Positions 9,001 through 16,655 of a DNA stretch of 64,000 nt are shown here, piece by piece (within the stretch, counting starts at the first letter, position 1; each line of letters opens with the position of its first letter). Position numbers and translations under genes: made by a program. Source of the DNA: Gemmatimonadota bacterium (lineage in GTDB: Bacteria; Gemmatimonadota; Gemmatimonadetes; Gemmatimonadales; GWC2-71-9); NCBI GenBank assembly GCA_029262195.1, contig JAJCZX010000038.1, positions 62,001 through 126,000 on the forward strand, read 5' to 3'. A model generated the notes under the pieces. It did no database searches. It worked only from the letters and a program-made list of their open reading frames with translations, and was not told where the DNA came from.

Positions 9001-9062
9001 CCGGAACTAGGACAATCGAATCTCATTGTTTCCCGCCTGCCAATTCCCGACTATTTTTAAGA

Positions 9063-9605
9063 ATGCGCAAAAATTCTGGCTTATTCGTCGGTGCGGTGGT
9101 TTTGCTCACCTTTGGCTGCGGCGACCCCGAGCAACCTCCAAACACCATTTCCGTTGCAGATTCGGCCGATCAAACCATGTTCGGAGTGGAGGCCACGGTC
9201 ACCCACGATGGCGTCATGCAGGCGATGATCGAAGCAGATACAGCCTATCAATACGAGAGCCTTCAACTGACCGAGTTTAAGGGCCTGACCGTACATTTTT
9301 ATGATGCCGTCGGCACCCGTACATCCACTTTAACATCCGTTGAGGGCACGTTCCACTGGGGGACGGAGGACATGGAAGCGAGAGGCAACGTCATAGCGGT
9401 AACGCCAGACGGGCGGCGCTTGGCAACTGAAATACTCGTGTACGACAAAGTCAGGAATGAAATTTCAGGATCACAACCGTTCGTCTACGAAGCCCCGCCG
9501 GAACGACATCTGGAAGGCGATGCCTTTACCAGCGACACCGACTTCCAAAACGTGCGGGCAACGAGGCCCAGGGGACCGTTGGGTAACGTCGATCTCGACC
9601 AATGA
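9063..9605 (+). CDS. lptC: LptC-like lipoprotein of the LPS export system
   Basis: Predicted periplasmic bridge protein that takes LPS from the inner-membrane LptBFG complex. About 180 residues from the ATG at 9063. The N-terminus is a lipoprotein signal with lipobox LTFGC (Cys19); classic LptC is instead anchored by a single helix. The body has the family's repeating short beta-strands (FGVEATVTHDGVMQAMIEADTAYQY, TSVEGTFHWGTEDMEARGNVIAVTPDGRRLATEILVYD). The next gene is an OstA/LptA-like protein and then lptB, the standard order. The alternative upstream start at 8973 would run through the inverted repeats and is rejected. Confidence 0.82.
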   Translation: MRKNSGLFVGAVVLLTFGCGDPEQPPNTISVADSADQTMFGVEATVTHDGVMQAMIEADTAYQYESLQLTEFKGLTVHFYDAVGTRTSTLTSVEGTFHWGTEDMEARGNVIAVTPDGRRLATEILVYDKVRNEISGSQPFVYEAPPERHLEGDAFTSDTDFQNVRATRPRGPLGNVDLDQ

Positions 9606-10861
9606 GCCTGAACAGGGCTCTTGTCGTTCTCGCAACATTGACCCTGAGTTTGCCGACGTCTGCAGAAGGCCAGGCCGGGGCCTGCAACGTGAATATCGAT
9701 AGCACTCACGGAATCGGTCAGCGTTTCCGAGTGCCAGGTGGATTCCACTCTTTCGGTAACGGAGGCGTTTGGACCAGTTGCATCGGTCGACCCACAAAGA
9801 TGTACTCCGATAGCATGGCTGGATACACAGAGCGCCAACGCCTCGATATGGTCGGTAACGTGCGGTTCCAGGATGAATCGGTCATTTTGACTTCGGATCG
9901 TGCCACCTATTTCCTCGACGACCAACGACTCGAAGCTACCGGCGACGTAATCTTGACGAACATCATCACCGGCTCAGAGCTAAGAGGCCCCAATCTGAGG
10001 TACCTTCGAGCCGTCGCAGGAGTGCGGGATTCCGTAGAGATATTCGCCACCGGACGACCAACGGTAACCTACCGTTCATTCGGCAGCGCTCCCTCAGACG
10101 AACCCTACATTATTATCGGCGACCGTATGCATATGCTCGGTGGCTCCAACGCATGGGCCGGAGGCAACGTCACTATTGACCGAACCGATTTTGAGAGCCA
10201 GTCCGACTCGGCCCAGCTAAACACAGGCGGTGGACAGGGAACGTTGGTTGGAAACGCGCAAATGGTCGGTGGTGATTCGGTGTCCTATATTCTCACCGGC
10301 GAATCCATCGCATTCCGCTCAGAAAACGATGTGATAGAGTGGATTCAAGCCCGGGACAGCGCCAATGCGGTTGGCGACACCTGGCAACTCCGGGGTGATA
10401 CGGTGGACTTCCAGTTCAACGATGGGACCGTCGAAAAGGCCATGGCCTGGGGCAGGGCCATAGAAACCACGGCGTCTGCCGATGATTATCAGATTCGGGC
10501 CGACTCAATTGAAATCGATATGCCGGATCAAGTTCTGACTGAAGTTCGCGGGTATTTCAATTCGATCGCTACTGCGGTCACAGATTCGTTGACCGATGCA
10601 GATTGGATAGCCGGGGATACGGTTACGGCCCATTTCGACGAATTAAGCGAAGGAGACCGCGGACTTTCGTTCCTCCGAGCCATTGGAAATGCTGCAGCAT
10701 TGTACAAGATTCAATCCGAGGAAACCGGCCCGGTACCGGGTATTAATTATTCCAGGGGAGATAGAATACTGGTGAGGTTTGACGAAGTTGGAATCAAGGA
10801 TTTGACTGTCGATGGTGAGGCCGATGGAGTCCACCTAGAGCCGATCGGTAATGCCCAATGA
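9602..10861 (+). CDS. OstA/LptA-like periplasmic LPS transport protein
   Basis: Secreted beta-jellyroll protein of 419 residues with a signal peptide ending near AEGQA. It carries several OstA-type repeats, for example RLDMVGNVRFQDESVILTSD followed by RLEATGDVILTN, then GNVTIDRTDFESQSDSAQL and VGNAQMVGGDS, the pattern by which LptA stacks to form the periplasmic bridge. It is more than twice the size of E. coli LptA (185 residues) and contains about two jellyroll units, so it may be a long bridge protein or a relative of the LptD N-terminal domain. It overlaps lptC and lptB by 4 bases each. Confidence 0.82.
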   Translation: MSLNRALVVLATLTLSLPTSAEGQAGACNVNIDSTHGIGQRFRVPGGFHSFGNGGVWTSCIGRPTKMYSDSMAGYTERQRLDMVGNVRFQDESVILTSDRATYFLDDQRLEATGDVILTNIITGSELRGPNLRYLRAVAGVRDSVEIFATGRPTVTYRSFGSAPSDEPYIIIGDRMHMLGGSNAWAGGNVTIDRTDFESQSDSAQLNTGGGQGTLVGNAQMVGGDSVSYILTGESIAFRSENDVIEWIQARDSANAVGDTWQLRGDTVDFQFNDGTVEKAMAWGRAIETTASADDYQIRADSIEIDMPDQVLTEVRGYFNSIATAVTDSLTDADWIAGDTVTAHFDELSEGDRGLSFLRAIGNAAALYKIQSEETGPVPGINYSRGDRILVRFDEVGIKDLTVDGEADGVHLEPIGNAQ

Positions 10862-12033
10862 TTGAAAAATTTCTCGGCGACGAGGCTGGTGGAGATCCAT
10901 CACTGCCAACTGCGCTGGCGGCCATAATTGCGGGATCGGACGAAACCGGCGCTGTCGGGTTCAATAAGCTTGCTGTTGAGTATCGGCGCGACTACCTGGC
11001 CGTGAAACAACAAGATGACGCGAGAACCGACTCCGGCGACCTGTCGGTAGATGAAGCCCGCCGTCATTTGCGTAACTCGGTTCTTCCGCGCCTCGCCAGT
11101 AAGGGCGCTATAGATGGATTTGACGCCTCCGTCGATGACGATTCCGCAACCGTTCGACTCAATGCCGATTTGCGCACCGAAATCGCGGGGAAGCGCCAGG
11201 AAATAGCCCAACGTCTGCTTGAAACCGCATTATACCTGCGACAGGAGTCGGAAACCGGTGGAAACGCTCCGCTGGCGCAGGGGTCCCGTCTATCGGCAAC
11301 CGGTCTTACCAAATCGTACAAGAAACGCATTGTTGTGGACAACGTGGACGTTGACGTGCGACAGGGAGAGATAGTTGGACTTTTGGGACCCAACGGTGCG
11401 GGAAAGACGACATCGTTCTACATGATGGTTGGACTCATTCGCCCCGATGACGGCAAGATCGACATGGACGGGACCGATCTCTCGCGACTACCGATGTATA
11501 AAAGGGCACGCCACGGAATTGGTTACCTCGCCCAGGAGCCATCGGTGTTTCGGAAGCTGTCAGTCGAAGAAAACGTGATGGCTGTTCTCGAAACCCTCAA
11601 ACTGTCCTCCAAAGAACGAAACGAACGCCTTGAAACACTGCTCGACGACCTTTCGATCAAACATCTAAGGAAATCGATGGCGTACGGGTTATCGGGTGGA
11701 GAGAGGCGCCGACTGGAGATCACCAGAGCTCTTGCGACCAACCCCAGGTTCATGCTCTTGGACGAGCCGTTTGCCGGTGTTGATCCGATCGCAGTGAGCG
11801 ACATCCAGACGATTGTGGCCGGGTTGCGGAAGCGCGGAATCGGGGTGCTAATTACGGACCATAACGTCGAACAAACCCTCGAAATTGTTGACCGGGCGTA
11901 TATAATGTTTGAAGGTAAGGTCAAAGTTTCTGGATCTGTGAGAGATCTGGTTTTCGATGACGAAGTCGCCGACCTCTATTTTGGACCGACACTGACGGCT
12001 CGCCTACGAGCGCGCCTGGGAGAAGCTGCTTGA
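10858..12033 (+). CDS. lptB: LptB ATPase with unrecognised N-terminal domain
   Basis: Cytoplasmic ATPase that powers LPS extraction by LptFG. Residues from about 144 form a full ABC domain: Walker A GPNGAGKTT (177-185), a Q-loop at LAQEPSVFRKL, signature LSGGERRR, Walker B MLLDEPFAGVDP and the H-loop ITDHNV. The family is normally about 240 residues; this protein has 391. The first 140 residues are soluble and alpha-rich (for example DEARRHLRNSVLPRLASKGA) and I cannot name them. There is no stop or good internal start between the parts, so this reads as a true fusion. It overlaps the preceding gene by 4 bases and rpoN by 4. Confidence 0.93.
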   Translation: MIEKFLGDEAGGDPSLPTALAAIIAGSDETGAVGFNKLAVEYRRDYLAVKQQDDARTDSGDLSVDEARRHLRNSVLPRLASKGAIDGFDASVDDDSATVRLNADLRTEIAGKRQEIAQRLLETALYLRQESETGGNAPLAQGSRLSATGLTKSYKKRIVVDNVDVDVRQGEIVGLLGPNGAGKTTSFYMMVGLIRPDDGKIDMDGTDLSRLPMYKRARHGIGYLAQEPSVFRKLSVEENVMAVLETLKLSSKERNERLETLLDDLSIKHLRKSMAYGLSGGERRRLEITRALATNPRFMLLDEPFAGVDPIAVSDIQTIVAGLRKRGIGVLITDHNVEQTLEIVDRAYIMFEGKVKVSGSVRDLVFDDEVADLYFGPTLTARLRARLGEAA

Positions 12034-13466
12034 GACAGGGGCTACACCAGTCTGTTTCAATGAAACAGGATATGAAGATGAACCCTCGTCTTTACCAGGC
12101 GATGGATCTTCTTTATATGCCCCAGATGGATCTACAGCAGTACCTCAAAGAAGAGCTTCTGGTAAATCCGTTCCTCGAGTTGATCGAAAATGACGAAGAA
12201 CTCCCCACCGAGAAAAAAGATGAAGAAACTGCCGAAGGTACTGAAGACGAAAATGAAATAGACTGGGAAGAAATCCTGCTTGATGGGTTCCAGGTCGCCA
12301 GCACTCATAACACGTACGAAAGCAAGGAATATCACGAACCGGTCACGGTTGCTACGCCGGATCTCCAATCGCATCTGCTCGACCAACTAAACCTTCTGGA
12401 TCTTACCGCGAGGCAGCAGGTAATCGCAGAAGAGATCATGGGCAACCTGGGCGATGACGGCTACCTCCAGGTTGCCATCGAAGAAGTGGCTAACGGAATC
12501 AACCTGATGATTGTAGGTATGAACGGCGAGTCAGAAACGGAGTTGGTGACGGTCGAAGAGGTCCAGGAAGTACTCCTCATAATTCAGGGACTGGATCCGG
12601 CCGGTATTGCCGCCAGGGACCTCCGGGAATGCCTCCTCCTGCAACTGGAAAGGCTCGGCGAACGGACGACCCTTACATACACTCTCGTCGCCGAACATTT
12701 TGAAGACCTTTTGAACCATCGTTGGAGTGATCTCGCCAAGCGTTGCGGCATGGCCCCAATCGACGTGCAAAACGCGGCGGACATGCTAGCTCCGCTGGAT
12801 CCGAAACCGGGGCTCAGGTATTCGAGATCGGATGACGGCTATGTTCTGCCCGACTTGATTCTGGATAAGATTGATGGGGAGTACCGCGTCTTTCTGAACG
12901 ATTCCGGCGCGCCGCAACTGCGCATCAGCCAATCTTATAGAGAGTTGGCCGCCGACAAGAAAAAGTTCGTGGGCGAGAACAAAGAGTTCGTAACCTCGAA
13001 GATGAACGGAGCTTCATGGCTCATCCAGGCGATTGAGCAACGGCGCCAGACCATGCTCAAGGTCATGAACTTCATTGTCGATCGTCAACGGGATTTCTTC
13101 GAGAGGGGAATCGAACATCTCAAACCACTCACGCTGCGCGAAGTAGCCGAGGTGATTGAGATGCATGAGTCTACAGTGTCCCGAGTTACCAACCAGAAGT
13201 ATGTGCAAACCCCTCGGGGCGTTTTTCCTCTCAAGTTCTTCTTCTCCAGCAGCCTCGGTACCTCTTCAGGCGAAGATGCGAGCGCCCGTTCTGTCAAAGC
13301 ACAGATCCAAAAGTTGGTTTCCGACGAAAACACTTCTAAACCGCTGACCGATTCACACATTGTCAACGCCCTGAAAGGCAAAGGTGTAAAAATCGCCCGC
13401 CGGACCGTCGCCAAATACAGAGATCAATTAGGCATCCTGCCGGCCCGAATGCGAAAGAGAGTATGA
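12030..13466 (+). CDS. rpoN: RNA polymerase sigma-54 factor RpoN
   Basis: Alternative sigma factor recognising -24/-12 promoters and needing an AAA+ activator. 478 residues. Region I is Gln/Leu/Met-rich (MNPRLYQAMDLLYMPQMDLQQYL), followed by an acidic region II, a core-binding region, a helix-turn-helix and the RpoN box ARRTVAKYRDQLGI near the C-terminus. It starts with TTG at 12030, overlapping lptB by 4 bases; the lptA-lptB-rpoN order is widely conserved. It matters here because sigma-54-like promoters occur in front of the glycan operon, the carbamoyltransferase gene and possibly the PEP-CTERM gene. Confidence 0.96.
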   Translation: MRQGLHQSVSMKQDMKMNPRLYQAMDLLYMPQMDLQQYLKEELLVNPFLELIENDEELPTEKKDEETAEGTEDENEIDWEEILLDGFQVASTHNTYESKEYHEPVTVATPDLQSHLLDQLNLLDLTARQQVIAEEIMGNLGDDGYLQVAIEEVANGINLMIVGMNGESETELVTVEEVQEVLLIIQGLDPAGIAARDLRECLLLQLERLGERTTLTYTLVAEHFEDLLNHRWSDLAKRCGMAPIDVQNAADMLAPLDPKPGLRYSRSDDGYVLPDLILDKIDGEYRVFLNDSGAPQLRISQSYRELAADKKKFVGENKEFVTSKMNGASWLIQAIEQRRQTMLKVMNFIVDRQRDFFERGIEHLKPLTLREVAEVIEMHESTVSRVTNQKYVQTPRGVFPLKFFFSSSLGTSSGEDASARSVKAQIQKLVSDENTSKPLTDSHIVNALKGKGVKIARRTVAKYRDQLGILPARMRKRV

Positions 13467-14428
13467 CGACGACGGCGGTCGCCTCTTCCCCCGTCGAACT
13501 TTCAGTGCTTGTTCCGGCGAAAGACGAGGCAGAGAATCTCCCCGAATTTGTGGAGCGTTGTGCCGCAATGTTCGACGACGTGGATTATCGTTGCGAGCTT
13601 GTTGTGGTTGATGACGGAAGCACAGACGACACTCCGGCGGTGCTGGATAGACTGGCCGAGAGGTTTCCCGTCCTGAGGATCGTGACACACCGAGGACAGC
13701 GGGGCATTGCGGATGCGTTGAAATCTGCCGGGGACGCAGCCAATGGCAGAATCTTCGTTTTCTATCCTGCTGACCTCCAATTTGACCCGGCCGAGATCCC
13801 AAGCCTTGTCGATCCCATTCGAAATGGCGAGGCGGATCTGGTAACCGGCACCAAACAGGGACACTACGAGAAGGCGTTCGTTTCGGGCGTATACAACCGA
13901 CTGTGTCGATTCCTTTTCGGGGTGAACGTCACTGACCTCAATGCTGTTAAGGCTTATCGACGGGAAATCATGGACTCGGTGCCCGGCAGGCCTGACTGGC
14001 ATCGTTTCATGGTTGTGATGGCCGCCGCCGACGGTTATCGTCTGGCGGAGCGTCCCGTAACGCTGCATCCACGTAAGGCAGGAAAGTCCAAATTTGGTAT
14101 CGGTCGGATCCCGGTGGGCGTCCTTGACCTGCTTTCCGTGTGGTTCCAACTAAAATTCGGGCGTAAACCCATGCTGTTTTTTGGGCTCTCCGGAAGCATC
14201 CTTTTCTTCCTGGGTCTGGTAACCGGAATCGCTGCGATCGTGTTGCGATACGGGTATGGGGTTGGTTTCAGACCCCTGCTAAACCTCGTCATGATGCTCG
14301 TGATTTCCGGTATCGCACTGTTCGGGTTCGGATTCGTTGGTGAACTTCTGGCAAGCAACAGGGAAGAAATGCGTCGTCTGGGTGCGTCAATCGATCGACT
14401 GGCCGACGAGCTAACTGAGAAGCACTAG
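13463..14428 (+). CDS. Family 2 glycosyltransferase with two C-terminal membrane helices
   Basis: 321 residues. The N-terminal GT-A domain shows LVPAKDEAENLPEFV, VVDDGSTDDTPAVLD and the metal-binding FYPADLQFDP (a variant of the usual DADLQ). About residues 230-260 and 272-300 are hydrophobic helices, as in polyprenol-phosphate sugar transferases of the DPM1/GtrB type, so it probably loads a sugar on undecaprenyl phosphate at the inner membrane. It overlaps rpoN by 4 bases and is followed 7 bases later by the GT4 fusion gene. Confidence 0.85.
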   Translation: MTTTAVASSPVELSVLVPAKDEAENLPEFVERCAAMFDDVDYRCELVVVDDGSTDDTPAVLDRLAERFPVLRIVTHRGQRGIADALKSAGDAANGRIFVFYPADLQFDPAEIPSLVDPIRNGEADLVTGTKQGHYEKAFVSGVYNRLCRFLFGVNVTDLNAVKAYRREIMDSVPGRPDWHRFMVVMAAADGYRLAERPVTLHPRKAGKSKFGIGRIPVGVLDLLSVWFQLKFGRKPMLFFGLSGSILFFLGLVTGIAAIVLRYGYGVGFRPLLNLVMMLVISGIALFGFGFVGELLASNREEMRRLGASIDRLADELTEKH

Positions 14429-14435
14429 CCGCCCC

Positions 14436-16625
14436 GTGAATATCCTCGCTGTGACCCATTCGTACCCGCGTTGGGCGGGGGACGTGGCGGGGTCGTTCAT
14501 CGAACGCCTCAACGTCGAACTGGTCCGCCGCTCTCATTCCGTGCAGGTCCTCGTCCCTGCCGATCGTGGCACCAGAGGAAGTGTGGTGGAGCAGGGCATC
14601 AAAGTGACCCGTGTAGCATATGCGTCTCCGTCGCGGGAAACCCTCGCATACACTGGCAAGATGGCCGATGCGATCAAATCGTTATCGGGACTGCTGGCCT
14701 TCCAGTCGCTGATTCGAAAGCAGGCGCGAGAAATGCGCCGCATCGTTGCCGAAGAGAGCATTGACCTGGTTCATTGCCATTGGTGGATTCCAGCCGGGGT
14801 TTCGGCGTGGTGGAACGCCCGTGACCCCAGATTCCCACCTTACGCTGTCACCCTCCACGGCACAGACGTCGCCATTCTGGAGAATTCGTCTTTCGGCAGA
14901 TGGCTTGCCCGGAAGGTTCTGCGTAACGCCATTCGTGTGACGGTTGTTTCGAACTACCTCGCTGACCGACTTTCAGGGTTGCTAGGCCTCGAACGGGATC
15001 AGATTGCTGTGCAACCGATGCCGATCGGGGGAGCGGGAAACGGGAAACGGGAAACGGGAGACAGGAAGGGGGAAATGTCGGACTCCACCCAGGTGGAAGC
15101 GGGTGGAGTGGTAACGATCGGGCGTCTCACCAAACAAAAGAGGATTGACGTCATCCTGAAGGCCTTTGCGTTGATGAAGGCAGCTGGCTATCAAAAATAT
15201 TTGCGAATTGTCGGTGATGGTCCGGAGCGCCCAAACCTCGAACGGCTCACGACTGAACTTGGCCTAGAAGAATCCGTGAGTTTTGTCGGAGCCGTCCCTC
15301 CCGAAGAGATCCGTGAGAACTTGGTCGGCGCAGATGCCTTTGCCTTTGCGGCAGAACGCGAAGGCCTGGGGCTCGCAACGGCAGAAGCGTTCATTTGGGG
15401 CCTCCCCGTTGCTGCCGTCGATTCGGGCGGAGTTCCGGACATCGTACCAGGCGACGGCCCCGGACGGTTGGTGCCTCCGAACGACCCTGACGCACTCGCA
15501 CGGGCTCTGATCAGTCTTGTCGAAGAACCAGGGAGCAAGCAGTCGGCACTCGAACTGGGTACGAAACTCAAGATCCGGCTCAGTCCCAAAGAGGTTGCGG
15601 GGAGATTTGAGGAGTTGTTGGAGGAGGGTGGGGGCCGCCCCGCCAGTCACCTCCCACCTCCCACCTCCATCGCCGCCTCCACTCGCCAGTCGCTGATTTC
15701 TATTGTCGCCCAGCTAGTCCTCCTCTCAGCCGTTGTGTTCTTCGTATGGCGTAATCTTGCATCTTCGTGGACCCAGTTCGACGGACTTGCTCTGTCGGAT
15801 TTCAAGGTCGATCCATTGCCGGTCGTTGGTGCATCGGCGTTGGTGCTTTGTTCTTATTTCTTATTGATCAACGCCTGGCGCACGCTTGTTGTCGGGTGGG
15901 GAAGCCGACTTGCGACGAAGACCGCCGCCGCTATCTGGTGTTTGTCGAACATGGGACGGTATCTCCCGGGAAAGATATGGGCTGTGGCCGGCATGGCTGT
16001 GCTTGCCAGCCGCGGCGGGGTGGACCCGATAGCTGCCACCGGCTCTGCGGTCGTGATGCAAGCACTGTCGCTGGGCACCGGGGTGGCGATCGCATCGGGG
16101 ACGCTTCTCAGCGTTCCAGATGCCTTATCTCCACCCGCTACAGTTGCTTTGATCCTGGCGATGTGCGTTTCCATAGCAGCCACAATCCTCCTTTCGTCGT
16201 CAGGGTTTTTGGAACTAGCCTCTCGTTTGACCGGTAGAGAGTTACGCCCGGTGTCCGCGTCTACACTTGTGATAGCCGGGGTTATTACTACCGCATCCTG
16301 GATGGTCTACGGATTAACTTTTTGGATCTTGATAGGGACGGTGGTGGCCGGGCATCAGGTGACGTATCTGGTGGCCACGGGAATCTTTGCCGCTAGTTAC
16401 ATTTTAGGGTTCGTAATGGTGTTGGTCCCCGGTGGACTTGGGGTGAGGGAAGGAGCCGTTGTTGTGTTACTAACACCGCTGCTGGGACCGGCGGCGGCAT
16501 TGGTAACTTCGATCCTCTCCAGGGTGCTTTTTACCATTACCGAGATTGTAGCAGTCGGGATCGTTTTACCCTTTGCTGGAAGCGTGCTAAAAAGAGAGCG
16601 GAGTGCGGGGGGCGGGGAACAGTAG
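14436..16625 (+). CDS. Fusion of family 4 glycosyltransferase and UPF0104/LPG-synthase-type membrane domain
   Basis: A single frame of 729 residues. Residues 1 to about 400 are a GT-B family 4 transferase: DVAGSFIERLNVEL, HCHWWIPAG, VTIGRLTKQKRIDVILKAF, RIVGDGPERPNLE and the donor-site FAAEREGLGLATAEAFIWG. Residues from about 420 hold 7-8 membrane helices with the UPF0104 signature WCLSNMGRYLPGKIWAVAGM and a late VPGGLGVREGAVV. In lysylphosphatidylglycerol synthetases this domain flips lipids. The linker at 405-411 is coded by three CACCTCC repeats, and a 7-bp CGGGAAA array codes residues about 200-209. It probably combines sugar transfer with lipid-linked handling. Confidence 0.85.
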   Translation: MNILAVTHSYPRWAGDVAGSFIERLNVELVRRSHSVQVLVPADRGTRGSVVEQGIKVTRVAYASPSRETLAYTGKMADAIKSLSGLLAFQSLIRKQAREMRRIVAEESIDLVHCHWWIPAGVSAWWNARDPRFPPYAVTLHGTDVAILENSSFGRWLARKVLRNAIRVTVVSNYLADRLSGLLGLERDQIAVQPMPIGGAGNGKRETGDRKGEMSDSTQVEAGGVVTIGRLTKQKRIDVILKAFALMKAAGYQKYLRIVGDGPERPNLERLTTELGLEESVSFVGAVPPEEIRENLVGADAFAFAAEREGLGLATAEAFIWGLPVAAVDSGGVPDIVPGDGPGRLVPPNDPDALARALISLVEEPGSKQSALELGTKLKIRLSPKEVAGRFEELLEEGGGRPASHLPPPTSIAASTRQSLISIVAQLVLLSAVVFFVWRNLASSWTQFDGLALSDFKVDPLPVVGASALVLCSYFLLINAWRTLVVGWGSRLATKTAAAIWCLSNMGRYLPGKIWAVAGMAVLASRGGVDPIAATGSAVVMQALSLGTGVAIASGTLLSVPDALSPPATVALILAMCVSIAATILLSSSGFLELASRLTGRELRPVSASTLVIAGVITTASWMVYGLTFWILIGTVVAGHQVTYLVATGIFAASYILGFVMVLVPGGLGVREGAVVVLLTPLLGPAAALVTSILSRVLFTITEIVAVGIVLPFAGSVLKRERSAGGGEQ
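15034..15061 (+). repeat. In-frame 7-bp tandem array CGGGAAA (four units)
   Basis: Three CGGGAAA units followed by CGGGAGA at 15034-15061 lie within the GT4 part of the fusion gene, between its two Rossmann domains. They encode a low-complexity polar linker (GKRETGDRKGE). The composition differs sharply from the flanking codons, suggesting a recent replication-slippage expansion. Confidence 0.85.
15648..15668 (+). repeat. In-frame 7-bp tandem array CACCTCC (three units)
   Basis: Three exact CACCTCC units (GGAGGTG on the other strand) sit exactly at the joint between the glycosyltransferase and membrane domains and encode the linker SHLPPPTS. Three 7-mers preserve the reading frame. Confidence 0.88.
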
Positions 16626-16655
16626 CAAGCAGTTTTCAAAACAAACGTGAGTTAC

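Noticed and set aside
8411-9010. 199-codon open frame on the + strand
   Set aside because: It lies antisense to the membrane protein gene; its Pro/Lys/Arg-rich composition is that expected for the reverse of hydrophobic codons, and the minus frame has proper membrane helices and operon overlap.
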